Below the pieces are notes generated by a model. It saw nothing but the letters and a program-made list of their open reading frames with translations. It searched no databases and was not told where the DNA came from. DNA of 64,000 nt from Temnothorax longispinosus (Eukaryota; Arthropoda; Insecta; Hymenoptera; Formicidae). Below are positions 32,714-43,594 of this stretch, piece by piece; the stretch's first letter is position 1; each line of letters starts with the position of its first letter. The stretch spans positions 14,052,433 to 14,116,432 of the forward strand of contig NC_092358.1 in assembly GCF_030848805.1 (NCBI RefSeq), in the 5' to 3' direction. Made by a program: the position numbers and the translations under genes.

Positions 32714-33958
32714 ATGCCTAAAGGATATCGAGCGCGACGCGAATTGTGTATTCGTCGTATGAGGGAAATAGACCAATATTCGACGCTCGCAATAGCCAAC
32801 GCGGCTCAGAAATCGAATTTTCTCGTGCGTTATCCAACCGTGCGCCAAGTAGTAGGGGATTTTGAGGAAGCTCACCTCAGGATCATCCAAGATGCCACGG
32901 ATGAAGAGTTCGCTGCCGAAGACGCGATTCGCGACGAATTCGACCGGATGCGTTTCGCGGTAATAGGACGATACGAAACTTTAACCGCCGCGGAACGAGC
33001 AGCCGCACAACAGTCGTCGCGACCCGCGCCTACTTCGGCCATTAAATTGCCGAAGATCGATCTCCCTAAATTCGAGGGCGACCTCGCCTTATGGCCGTCC
33101 TTCATCGCTTTATTCGACACGGCAATCCACGAGAATTCTGGGGTTGCCGATATACAAAAATTTCAATATTTGTTAGCCTCGCTGTCGGGAGAGGCTCTTG
33201 GCGTCGTAAAGAACTTGCCGTTGACCGCGGAGAATTATGTGATCGCGTACGATGCGCTTCGGGGGCGCTATCAAAACAGGCGAAAGTTGGCCACGCATTA
33301 TTGGCGCGCTTTCGCACACGCCAAACCCTTGGTCGCGGATACCGCCGAGTCACTCCGCGCCTTGCTGGACGTGTTCACCGAGAACACGCGCGCCCTGCAA
33401 ACGATGGGTTATCCGGTGGAGGCGTGGGATTTTGTGCTACTAAATCATTTGTTGGAGAAGCTCACCCCTACGCTACGGGATAAATTCGAGGCAACCCATA
33501 TGTCCGCAGAACCACCCCGGTATGAACAACTGATAACGTTTCTAGCGGGATATTGCACGGTGCTCGCGGCGGTGTCGGACGCTTCACCGCAGTCAAACAA
33601 ATCGAAAGCGCAGAATCAGTCGTCGAAGAGGCCCGCGTCGACGACCTCGCTCGTCGCGCAAAACGCCGCGTGCCCCAAGTGTGGGGAACAGCATTTACTG
33701 GCTAGGTGCCCCGAGTTCTTAAAACTCTCGACCAGGGACCGACATAACTTCGCTCGCGAAAAGGGACTCTGTTTAAACTGCCTCCGTGCAGGACATAATC
33801 TAACGAATTGCACTAGCTCTTGGACCTGCCGGTCTTGTCAGGCGAAACACCACACTCTCCTGCATTTCGAGCAGGCCAGCGTCCCGCCCCCCGCGAACGC
33901 TCCGGCGGCCACTCCGGTCGACGACCCCGCGGCGCCGGGGGATACAGGCGGAAACTAG
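32714..33958 (+). CDS. gag: BEL/Pao Gag protein
   Basis: This 414-residue structural protein of a BEL/Pao retrotransposon forms the particle and binds element RNA. The N-terminal third is helical. Residues about 115-285 match the DUF1759-type Gag core (LPKIDLPKFEGD, WPSFIALFDTAIH, LSGEALGVVKNLPL, ALRGRYQNRRKLA). The C-terminal part has CPKCGEQHLLARCPEF and the zinc knuckle CLNCLRAGHNLTNC followed by CRSCQAKHHTLLH, standard for BEL. The stop falls in an Ala/Pro-rich tail (PAATPVDDPAAPGDTGGN). In a complete element this frame usually continues into protease; here the pol part is lost. The frame has no breaks. ATG 32714 is the first in frame after the leader. Confidence 0.92.
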   Translation: MPKGYRARRELCIRRMREIDQYSTLAIANAAQKSNFLVRYPTVRQVVGDFEEAHLRIIQDATDEEFAAEDAIRDEFDRMRFAVIGRYETLTAAERAAAQQSSRPAPTSAIKLPKIDLPKFEGDLALWPSFIALFDTAIHENSGVADIQKFQYLLASLSGEALGVVKNLPLTAENYVIAYDALRGRYQNRRKLATHYWRAFAHAKPLVADTAESLRALLDVFTENTRALQTMGYPVEAWDFVLLNHLLEKLTPTLRDKFEATHMSAEPPRYEQLITFLAGYCTVLAAVSDASPQSNKSKAQNQSSKRPASTTSLVAQNAACPKCGEQHLLARCPEFLKLSTRDRHNFAREKGLCLNCLRAGHNLTNCTSSWTCRSCQAKHHTLLHFEQASVPPPANAPAATPVDDPAAPGDTGGN

Positions 33959-35150
33959 ACCACATTGCCTCGAGACATCATTGGCGCGCGCCCTTCGCCC
34001 CTCGTGATGTCTCTCGTCCGTTTCGTCGTTGTTGTATGCCCTTAGTCGTAGTTTTCATTTAGACGCCGTCGAGTCACTACATACTCACGGTCTCTTTCGT
34101 TACCGCCGTCTTGGCGTGTCACCACTCGGGTGTCGCCAAACGGCCGGACTTCATTCGGAGGTCACCAATTCGCAAAGCATGATACCTCTCGCCCGTTCGT
34201 CGCATGGGCACGTTTCGTGGCGAAGAGATTCGCGTACTCATAGTTTCGTTTGGACGAGGTCGAGTCTTACACACTCACCCCGTCCCGGGTCCCTTACGAC
34301 TCATCGTGCACCGTCGAGTCACCATACACTCACGGTGCTTTTGGACACCGCCGTCTTGGCGCATCACCACTCGGGTGGCGCCGAACGGTAGGACCTCGTT
34401 ACCGCCGTCTTGGCGTAGCACCATCGTTCTCCCGCTATCACGGAGGGCTTCAGGTGTCGCCAAACGGTCGGACCTCATTCGGAGGTCTTCGACTCCCGCC
34501 GTCTTGGCGTCTCACTATTTTCCTCCCGCTATTACGGAGGGCTTAGGGTGTCGCCGAACGGCTGGACCTCATTCGGAGGTCACACATCGTCACGCGTGAT
34601 GTCTCTCGTCCGCACGTTGCATGGGCACGTTCGCGGCGAAGATATTCGCGTAATCGTAGCTCGTTGAACGAGGGCGAGGCCCTACATCCTCGCCCCGTTA
34701 TCGTGCACCGTCGAGTCATCGGACACTCACGGTGTCCGAGGACACCGCCGTCTTGGCGTGTCACCACTCGGGTGACGCCGAACGGTAGGACCGCATTACC
34801 GCCGTCTTGGCGCGTCACCATTCGGGTGTCGCCAAACGGCCGGACCTCACTCGGAGGTCATAACCGGCGAGTCACCACCCACTTCCGGTATCGTGGATAT
34901 CTCCGTCTTGGCGATCACCATGGTTCCTCCCGCGCTCACGGAGGGCTGCGGGTGCCGCCAAACGGCCAGACCTCCGTCGGAGGTCGTCAACAAATGTTGC
35001 TCACACACGCGCCCTATTATCTCGATTCGCTTGACAAACCCATTAGCGCAATCATTCGGATCGCTTCGTTGTCTCGCATCCATTTGTGTCCGACCCTTCG
35101 CCTTTCGCGGATTTTGCAAATTCACTCGTTCAAATCTCGTTACAGATAAG
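33959..35150 (+). repeat. Hairpin-rich repeats between BEL gag and integrase
   Basis: CGCCGTCTTGGCG, a small perfect hairpin, recurs near 34103, 34351, 34401, 34498, 34746, 34801 and (altered) 34904, and again at 35847. It often follows or precedes GCCAAACGGCCGGACCTC with TCGGAGGTC, a second hairpin (GACCTC...GAGGTC). No pol ORF survives here. The repeats replace the protease and RT region. Confidence 0.75.
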
Positions 35151-35239
35151 CGGATTCGTCGTTAGATAAAATTCGTAGGGTAATCGCGTATATCATACGG
35201 TTTACGATTCGATCCAGGGCCAAGCCGGTACCCGCGACC

Positions 35240-35809
35240 TTGGCCGTGGATCAACTCGAAGCGCATTCGGCGCTATTGGCGGTGGTAAAATTGGTTCAGC
35301 TGGAGTCCTTCGGCGAGGAAATCGATCGACTAAGAAACGGAAAGAGGCTCCCCAAGCCGCTCAGCAAACTCGCTCCGTTTCTAGACCCAACGGGACTTCT
35401 CAGGGTGGACGGCAGACGCAGCCACTCGAGACTGAGTTTCGAAGCCAAACACCCCGTGCTACTACCGAATGCCCACCGACTCACCGAGCTCATTATCGAA
35501 CAGGTGCACCGCGCCCACTTGCACCCCGGTAGACGCACGCTCCAGTATCTGCTCGCCCAGCAATATTGGATACTCGGAGTCCATCGCGCGATACGACGGG
35601 TCCTCTCCGATTGTTACGGGTGTTTCCGAGCGAATCCTTGCACACTCCAACCCCCCATGGCAGATCTACCGGTCGAAAGGGTTGGCGCGGTCAAACCGTT
35701 CTCAATTAGCGGCGTGGACTTCGCGGGTCCGTTTTCGATAACCCCCCGCCGAGCTCGAAAAGTCTCTTCATTTAAGACATGTATGCCTGTTCGTATGCTT
35801 CGCCGTTAA
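35240..35809 (+). pseudogene. BEL integrase N-terminal fragment
   Basis: A fragment of the BEL Pol region before and including the integrase zinc domain. LLRVDGR and LSFEAKHPVLLP lead to an H2C2 finger (HRAHLHPGRRTLQYLLAQQY, then CYGCFRAN) and the beginning of the integrase core (FSISGVDFAGPF, with the first Asp). The frame then dissolves at about 35760, and the DDE core is absent. Open sequence begins upstream of 35240, and the protein has no own start. Confidence 0.82.
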
Positions 35810-35853
35810 CGGCCTTAAGGCGAACCACTCGGAGGTCATAAACTACCGCCGTC

Positions 35854-36291
35854 TTGGCGTATCGTCATTCGGGTGTCGCCAAACGGCCGGACCTCACTTG
35901 GAGGTCAGACGAGCATCGCTTGCGCGCGTACCATTACCTCGATCTCGTGGACAGGCCACTTATTGCGATCACTCAGGTTGCTTGCCGTGTTGATCCTGCG
36001 GGCGTTCCCTGGGTGGGCGGCTGGCCCGCGGAATCGGGGTGGCCATTCGAGACCAAGCACCCTGCGCTATTGCCTACTAAACGTCGGTCAACCGAACTCG
36101 TTATTGAACAAGTCCACCGCGCGATCCAAGTCGCCACGGTGCGGGGGGGCGAACGGCTCGATTCAGCGGACCCTGGTGAGGCCGTGCCCTTTGCCCATGG
36201 GCCCGCCATCACGGGCGACCGATACCGATTAAAGAAAATCCAACACGTTGGATTTTGGTGGGCGGCATGGTTGGCGCTCGTTCGCACATAA
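35854..36291 (+). pseudogene. Second, more diverged BEL integrase-region copy running into the 3' LTR
   Basis: FETKHPALLPTKRRSTELVI and EQVHRA parallel FEAKHPVLLPNAHRLTELII and EQVHRA of the preceding fragment. This is a partial duplicate or a remnant of another BEL copy. After about 36120 the frame is rearranged and ends near the GGTGGGCGGCA purine-type tract that precedes the putative LTR. Confidence 0.6.
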
Positions 36292-36886
36292 TTGTAAAAT
36301 AGTAGTTAGTCGCACATGTATAATATTGATATGGTTGATTCGCGTTTGATACTCGTTGTATATTAGTCAGTAAACTCATAATCGTAAATTTACCGTCGGT
36401 TTGAGACTCGCGCGAAACGTTGGCGGACCGCGACAGGTGTCAATACTCGCGCGACTCACCCGACTCGTGCTGCCCGCCCACGGGTGGCAGGCCCCATTAT
36501 TGGGACAATAGTACTCGTTCGCGCCGTACTTCTAGGAGCGCGAGCCGAGAGAGTTCCGGAGCACGCGGTTACTCCCGTAAGAATCGCCGACACGTTGAGA
36601 CGGAGTACGAGCCACAGTCGAGTGCTCGAAGAATATAACGGCGTGTGCCTTGCTTGCCCGTTTGTGTGTTTGCTTGCTGCTCGCTTGCCTGCTTGCTCGC
36701 TACCTTGTCCGCCTGCACGCCTCCCGCTTGCTATCGAGGAGGATTCGCCACCTGATAGGACAGACGAGAACGGCCGAGAGACTACCCCAGGAGGGCGCCG
36801 GGCTGCGATACGGTGAGTCGCTTCGCTTGCTTTATCCCGTTTTTTCTTGAATTATATCTCGCTTGCATTCGTGAGGGGATTCCCCT
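36268..36886 (+). repeat. Probable BEL 3' LTR
   Basis: The sequence lies between a GGTGGGCGGCA tract and a primer-site-like TTGGTCCTTCGAACC. It has a TTTACCGTCGGTTTGAGACT stretch and a C/G-rich 3' half. With no second copy in the window, the boundaries are approximate and rest only on the flanking signals. Confidence 0.4.
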
Positions 36887-36960
36887 TTGGTCCTTCGAAC
36901 CACCCTACTACAGGCCAATCGCAAATCCGGGGAACAATTGATACCCCCCCGAGCATTGGT

Positions 36961-37041
<81 letters not shown>

Positions 37042-37065
37042 AGAGAGGGAGGGAGGGAGGGAGGG

Positions 37066-37145
<80 letters not shown>
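36961..37145 (+). repeat. (GA)n microsatellite with GGGA-rich middle
   Basis: About 185 bp of GA repeats with a short GGGA interruption around 37035-37070. Long frames in it (Ser-Leu or Glu-Arg repeats) are not genes. Confidence 0.93.
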
Positions 37146-37150
<5 letters not shown>

Positions 37151-37389
37151 AAATGGAAGGGAGAATACGCAGGAGTACAGGGAGATCGGAGGATGAGGAG
37201 ATAGCGAAAGATATGGAGGAGAAACTGCTCGTAGTGTCGAAAAATGAGAAGGAGGAAGGAGAGAAGAGGGACTGGGCCAAATAAGAAGGAGACGAGATAG
37301 GAGAAACGGAGGACCTAGGGCGAGGCCGGTGCAAAAGCGGGGAAGAAGAAGAGGAAGACGTCCACGGAGAGCGGGTTTTGTGTTTATAT
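37146..37389 (+). pseudogene. Purine-rich LINE ORF1 fragment
   Basis: ATG 37152 starts an Arg/Glu/Lys-rich frame (MEGRIRRSTGRSEDEEIAKD) like the ORF1 of LINE-1, with a stop at about 37284. It is a short truncated piece between the (GA)n tract and the gypsy LTR. Confidence 0.45.
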
Positions 37390-38078
37390 TGTTGCGCCCG
37401 TGCCGAGACATTCGTACTCCGCTCCGCAGAAGTTTCAAGCCGAAGCGCGTCCTTTGACAACGGGGACGCATAGAATTATTGATTTAATTACCGTCTGTCA
37501 GATTGATCTGGTGACTCGTTTCGTTCGGACCGGTTTCCCAGAACTCTTTACTGTATTCCGTTCTCAGCCTGAATAAATCCGAGTTCTTTTATAATTACAA
37601 GAGTGGTTATTTCTGCAATCCCGGGAGTACGCGTTCGCGAGTGCGCACGACTCAAAGAACGGACGGAGCGTAACATTTTGGGGGTTCGTCCGGGATCGCG
37701 CGTGTGAGTGTGTGTGCCATGACGACACTAGTTGTGACGAGAAGGAGACGTCTGGTGGACTCTTCGGAGCCTGCGACGGAGTCGGTAGCTTCAGAGACGG
37801 CAGCTCTCCAAGCCGTGCTACAGGAGATGCAGCAGATGCGCCAGGAGCAGGCGCAACGTTATGAGGAACTCGCCGCAACGCTTCGCCGGCACGATGAGGA
37901 GCTCCAATTTTTACGGGGAAACCGGTTGGCTTCTCAGGAAACACAGCTAAGTCCTTCCAATATTAGAGCAAATCGCGGTCCAGAGGTAGAAGCCGTTGAT
38001 GTAGGAAACGGCGCGCGCAGTAAAATCGGATATAAACTTAAGGGGATGCTGGAGCCGTCTGTTTTACCGGCATTTTTT
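37390..38078 (+). mobile_element. Ty3/gypsy fragment: LTR, tRNA-Pro-type PBS, gag start
   Basis: The LTR (37390-37675, 286 bp) begins TGTTGCGCCCGTGCCG and ends GAGCGTAACA. Next comes TGGGGGTTCGTCCGGGAT (37679-37696), which differs at one base from the tRNA-Pro-complementary primer site. Gag starts at ATG 37719, and the element breaks off near 38078. No second LTR is seen. Confidence 0.8.
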
Positions 38079-38099
38079 TGTCGGCACGTAGCGTCGTAA
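37719..38099 (+). pseudogene. gypsy Gag N-terminal fragment
   Basis: About 120 residues remain. The N-terminus has MTTLVVTRRRRLVDSSEPAT, then a Gln/Glu-rich coiled coil (LQAVLQEMQQMRQEQAQRYE, ELAATLRRHDEELQFLR) typical for insect gypsy Gag. The homologous part ends near KLKGMLEPSVLPAF. The remaining codons to the stop at 38099 belong to unrelated flanking DNA. No capsid core or zinc knuckle is present. Confidence 0.7.
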
Positions 38100-38610
38100 T
38101 TAATTGACAGAATTGAAAATCCTTCTCCAGAATTGAAGTACATTCATTAATGATTCAGGGGAACTCCGATTTTATATAGAAAACAAGAAAAAATTACGAA
38201 GGTACAGATTTCCTTATCTACTTTTATCCCAATATGGCGTCTCGAGTTGCGGCGAGCTGTCAGCTCGTCACAAGATGTATTTCATATAAGAGATATACCA
38301 TCGGTACAAACGCGAAAACAAGTTCCCCTGAATTGCACAACAATAAAAACATCGATAAACCCCCCAAAATCAAGATTTGGAAGCGTAATATAAAAGTATG
38401 ATGTCGATGTGTATCGTGCGTATGTATGCGTGTGTATGCGCATGTATGGATGCGCATGCATGCGTGCATTGTGGATAAGAGTAGAGTGCAAAATAGCAGG
38501 AGATTAGTTCCGAGATATTCGGATAGAGGCGCTGTAAATTTCCATGGCATGCACCGCATGCACGCACGCACGGTCGCACGCACGCACGCACGCACACACT
38601 CAGAGATGAG
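38100..38610. repeat. Unannotated flank with TG/CA-rich microsatellites
   Basis: There is no gene. From 38396 to 38480 lies a GTATG/GCATG-type simple repeat, and from 38550 to 38600 a (GCAC)n repeat. The rest, 38100-38390, shows nothing I can support. Confidence 0.6.
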
Positions 38611-39154
38611 TGTAGAGGACGAGGGTTAAGAAGTGTGAGGTGAGGTTATACATCTGTCACCATCTGTCACTATTACTACGTTTACGCGAGCGTTACTTTC
38701 GTAGTAACTTACGATAATTTCTTCGCGTAAACGGGATTTTGTAGTAATAACTTACGATAATTTATTCCGCGTAAACGAGTGATATATCGTAAGTTACTAC
38801 AGAAGTAACGCTCGCGTAAACGTAGTACATTATCATAGCAAATGTGTTTTCAGTATTTAGTAAGTGAATGTGTTGCATACTGTGTTTACGCGAACGTTAC
38901 TTCTGTAGTAACTTACGATAATTCACTCCGCGTAAACACAGAGACCCCCGTTTACGTGGAGTAATTATCATATGTTACTACAGAATAACCCCGTTGACGC
39001 AGAGTGAATTATTGTAAGTTACTACAGAAGTAACGTTCGCGTAAACACAGTATGCAACACATTCACTTACAAAATACTGAAAAACTCACTTGCTATGATA
39101 GTGACAGATGGTGACAGAACCTCACCTCACACTTCTTACCCCTCGTCCTCTACA
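38611..39154. mobile_element. 544-bp foldback element
   Basis: Ends TGTAGAGGACGAGGG...CCTCGTCCTCTACA are inverted and continue through AAGAAGTGTGAGGTGAGG and GACAGATGGTGACAGA-type segments. The interior has further palindromes built on CGTTTACGCGAACGTTACTT and its complement. A target duplication is not clear. Confidence 0.72.
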
Positions 39155-39284
39155 GCTATACTTATATGTTATATTATCAATACATATGTGCACACATTGA
39201 TTAGTAAGTATACATGTCATACTAATTATATCAATTTAGTAAACGTTTATACTTACTATTTACTAGTCAATGTATGCACATACA

Positions 39285-39805
39285 TATCGATAATATAATA
39301 TAAATGTATAACAGACAGATTATGCATTCACATATTTACTGTAACACATACACTTACTACTCAATGTATACACATACTTATCAATAGTATATATAAATAT
39401 AGCAGACAATTTATGCATTCATACCATATATACCGTAACTCAACATATGTACATTTAGGGTATACATGTGCACAAGAAAATAGACCAATCCATTTCTTTA
39501 CACATATACTTATGTACCTATGCAAGTTTGCCTAGGCCCTAAAGGTCAATCCAGACAAACTTGCATACGTGCATAAGTATATGTGTAAAGAAATGGATTG
39601 GTCTATTTTCTTGTGCACATGTATACCCTAAATGTACATATGTTGAGTTACGGTATATATGGTATGAATGCATAAATTGTCTGCTATACTTATATATACT
39701 ATCAATAAGTATGTGTATACATTGAGTAGTAAGTGTATGTGTTCCAGTAACTATGTGAATGCATAATCTTTCTGCTATACATTTAGGTTATATTGCATTA
39801 TCAAT
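39285..39805. repeat. ~520-bp palindrome centred near 39540
   Basis: Left and right halves match as inverted repeats, for example TGTGCACAAGAAAATAGACC (39470) and its complement (39600), down to TATTATACGGTATAAATG-type outer sequence. The centre carries CCTAGGCCCTAAAGGTCAAT. This fits a MITE or two MITEs head to head. No coding content. Confidence 0.68.
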
Positions 39806-39809
39806 ATGT

Positions 39810-40136
39810 ATGCACCTATGCAAGTTTATCTAGGCCCTAGAGGTCAATCCAGACAAACTTGCATAGGTGCATAAGCATATGCATAAAGAAATGGATTGAT
39901 TTATTTCCTTATGCACATGTACATGGACCAATCAATTTCCTTATGCTTATGTTTATGCGCTATGCAAGTTTGTCTGGATAGACCTTTAAGCGGGGAGTAC
40001 ACACTTCTGCACAACACATAATACGTAAGCATAAGAAAACTGATTGGTCTATTTCCTTATGCACATGTGTATGGACCAATCAATTTTCTTATGCTTACGC
40101 ATTATGCGTTGTGCAGAAGTGTGTGTCCGGGCCCTT
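39810..40136. mobile_element. Adjacent MITEs, one with TTA flanks
   Basis: A second copy of the CCTAGGCCCTAGAGGTCAAT centre lies near 39835. From about 39988 to 40132, inverted ends of the GGGCCCGGACACACACTTCT type pair with GCGGGGAGTACACACTTCTG. TTA lies on both outer sides, as in PIF/Harbinger MITEs. Exact limits of each unit are uncertain. Confidence 0.5.
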
Positions 40137-40527
40137 ACTATTCAATGTATGCACTGTGACGTTGCGGCTCGCCGCTTCGTGGCAGCGCCCCGCCGCCGTC
40201 ACAAGGCGCGGAAATTCGCGCCCAGGGACGAGCCAGAGAGGCGACGACGAGATCTCCAGAGGCCAAAAATTTTTATCATTTCCGCGTTCTGACTATTGTT
40301 TTATTTTTATGTAATCTTAATACGCGCGGCGCCTCACCCCACCACGACGAATCTTCGAGGGAATACACCTAGCAGAAGGGTCCGGGAGGACCAAGGACCG
40401 AGGAGGGGTGGCGAGAGCGAAAGCGGAAATCACTGGGATCCCGGGCGGCGAGAGCAACGCGGCAGGCGTACGGTGCGTGAGGCAGCGGCGGACGAAGGCC
40501 GCCAATAGCGGGGCCCCAGGTACCGGG

Positions 40528-41506
40528 TGTGACGTCCTGGGTGATGCGAGGTGGCCCGATCCGGCAGAACGTCTCCGTTGATGGGTTCTTTTTCTTGCAG
40601 TTAAGGAGGTAAAACCCCAGGATAATTAACTGTTGGTCGGCGATGTGGATTATGGCTCCTTGGATCCGTTGAAAGTAGGTATTCAATAATCTTCATCTTT
40701 CTTTTGATATAAAAGAGTATGGTATTTATTGTAGAACTTTTACGATACAAGTGGCTTATATGGGAGGATGGAACAAGTATAAGATATGTGACCTTTCCTG
40801 GCTCGTTCCACACTCTCCGTCGAGAGGGTGAAAGATTCTGCTTTTATACAATTTTGGAAACGGTAGTGGGAGGTGACCGCACCTCGTTACAATGAGTCAT
40901 AAGGCGTTGTCTAGCGGATGTGAGTCTACTTCTAGTGGTGTGGCTCGCTTGCCAGCAATGAGTCATAGGGTGGTATCTTGAAATTAATTACCTTATATGG
41001 TCATGCGTTGCGCTCTGCTTCGACATGTCCATATATGGTCTATGCGAAGACTAGATTCACTCGAATGAGTCATACAGGTGACTCATCTGAATTCTATTTT
41101 TATTCTCTAGTCTAACAGCGATTTGTATTGAGAGCGATTTCAATATGACTTTTATCATAAAGGAAAATAAGAAATCTTTAATATTTTAATTTTAAAATGT
41201 GCAAATATATGTTGAATATTATTTAAGTTTCTTCAGACATACTTTACATAGGGTAGAATAATTCAATAATACAATTAAAGTTATTATTAGCATGTCTAAA
41301 GTATAAAAGATATTGCTCTCTTCGTCTAACAGTTACTATAGTATATCTGACTCTCTCTTTCTTTTTTTCAGATTGTACAATACTTGCATCTCGCTCGGAT
41401 TCGCTCGGATTCGTTCCTTATGCTACGCATATACAATTCTATCTTTCTCAGGTTCGTGAGTGGCGCTTCAGCGTTTGACGCTCGAGATTTATATTACTTG
41501 TAGTAA

Positions 41507-41550
<44 letters not shown>

Positions 41551-43594
41551 TTTGTTAATTTTAGTAATGTTGATAAAAGTGATTTTAGCAGTGGTAATAA
41601 TGATTCTGATATCATGTTAATAATGTATCGTGCAGGTAGGAATGATTAGCATTCTCATAGTACAGAAAATCAATGAAATTAAATTGTTTATATATAATAA
41701 GATTTTTATTATTTTTATATCTCGCGAATGGTTGGGAATTTGATAGGAGTGTATAGAAAATATATTGTAGGACTTTTGCTCAAGTATAATATAGCATTGG
41801 AAATTTTTATCATTAATATGTGTATTTGTTAATAACAAATTATTAATTAAATAAATGGGTACTTTTTAATTTGCGTATTAATATTGTTATGTTCTCTTTA
41901 TTTAAGAAGTTTTGAATTTCTAATATCATCTTGTTTATGAGCATTCTTTATTTTATTGTTATAAATATTTCGTAAATAAACAATTGCAGAAATAAATCAT
42001 TTTTCGTAGGTGTACTAATGCAGAGTTTACGTGCGCGGTCAAAATTCGTATTTACCGAAACGGGTTTTTATAATTATGCAAGCAGTTCGACCAGTTTCTC
42101 CTAAATCGGAATATCCGTTAGCCGGCCTATCCGTTATCCGTTATTTCTCTTGAAATTTGTGTAGCCTTGGTTAATGGAGTAACAAGGTTTTGACTTATAT
42201 AAAAGTTGTTATATATGATCTGAGGTATAAGTTAAAAATATTTATTGACATGGTCAATAATTTGTTTATGATTGTTTATAAAAGTAAGTTGCAAAATTAA
42301 ATAACTATATAGTAAATGTTTTTCTATTGAACGGTTCTAATGATTATTCCTTATACACGTCTATATTGTTTTTATTTCAAACTATTCGTTTTCTATTTTA
42401 TTTTAATTTATTAAGAGTCTATGTGGCTATCCTTGTCTTACTCTCTGTGAACTGGTATTAAACTATCCTCGTCTTTCATGAAGTGAATGTTCAATTTTTA
42501 ATCTCGTTTATTAGTTTAATTAATTTAAATAGAAAATCAGCGTTAACTTTACTGATGTTTAGGAGTATGAGAGATTCCATTTTTATCATAATAATTAAGT
42601 GTCAAAATTTTTGTTCAGAAATGAAATTTTTCGTTCTTAAAATGTATAAAAGACTAAAATATTAATGTAAAAGTGATTTGGTCTTTGTAAGTCCAAGGGG
42701 TAGGAAATTCAAAATGGCGGACGTGAAACTTTAATAATTTATAACTCGAGAACGGTAAGAGATAAAAAGATGGGGTTTCTTTTGTTGTATTCAGACAATT
42801 AAGGGCATTATTTTAGGTTGTTTAAAATTTCTGTTTTATGGATTTCCATAATTTTTAATTATATCTCGGAATTAAGAAGAGATATGATGTGGGGGTTTTT
42901 GTGAGGTTACTTGACATGCTCTGCTGAGTGTCTGCAGTGATTTTATTCATCATCTTTAATTATATTTTTATGATAAATTTTATTGTTAATTAGTTTATTT
43001 TGAGAGATCCAACAATGATTTATAACCAAAAGTTGTTTGACTTTTTGTGATAGTTCCGGTAGTCACACTAGCTAGGTCTATTAATAATATAATTTAATTG
43101 TTTATAACAATCATGTTTGAGAAATGCTAGTAAGATAATTATTATTTTAGCGTGATAATATTCTTTAGGCACAAAAGGTTATTTTCTTATAAATAATCTG
43201 TTTTTAATTTATTTATTTATATTTTATTTTAATTTTCTGAGTTTATTCTTATGGAACATGTATTTATTCGTATGTTAAACTGAATTTATATTGCATAAAG
43301 GGTCTCATAAAGCCTGTAATAACCATTTACGATTAATTTTAGTGATTCTGGGGAATTTTAATAAGCGATTGTCCAAAAGTTTATAGTGTGATTTATGAAA
43401 ATGGGGCTTGTGCCAGTTACTTTAAGAACGCGTGCTCGCATCAACTGAGTGATTGTTGTGACAGTTAATTTAAAGAGTGATTGTTATATTATAATATTGG
43501 TTTCAGATGCTGGGGACTTCTAGCAATGAAGATAGAGAATCGAAAAATTTATTGCGGCTGGAATATAGCGGTGATTATACCGTCAGACGTGACA
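40528..43594 (+). mobile_element. Element A: 3067-bp LTR-like insertion, TSD CGGG
   Basis: It begins TGTGACGTCCTGGG and ends CAGACGTGACA, flanked by CGGG at 40524-40527 and 43595-43598. There is no credible protein. It is AT-rich inside, with an (AT)n tract near 41509-41546. It matches B and C at about 95% in the stretches I compared. TG...CA ends, a 4-bp TSD and the lack of coding fit a long solo LTR. The terminal nine bases are also nearly inverted (TGTGACGTC against GACGTGACA), so another class cannot be excluded. Confidence 0.75.
41505..41547. repeat. (AT)n microsatellite in A
   Basis: A pure AT repeat of about 40 bp. The counterpart in B (48053-48110) is longer, and in C it has shrunk, so repeat length has changed since the copies split. 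Confidence 0.9.

Larger units (their letters stand above)
31431..36886 (+). mobile_element. BEL/Pao LTR retrotransposon, gag intact, pol rearranged, 5' LTR lost
   Basis: A primer-site-like TTGGTCCTTCGAGCCGG (31431) starts a 1.3-kb leader, followed by an intact gag with the BEL pattern. Protease and RT are absent. In their place lies about 1.2 kb of hairpin repeats, then two partial integrase-region copies. A probable 3' LTR follows, and after it another primer-site-like TTGGTCCTTCGAACC (36887). The 5' LTR is missing because LINE-3 abuts the primer site. The element cannot move alone but could supply Gag. Confidence 0.8.

Noticed and set aside
36908..37471. Minus-strand Ser-Leu repeat ORFs
   Set aside because: They are translation of the (GA)n tract.
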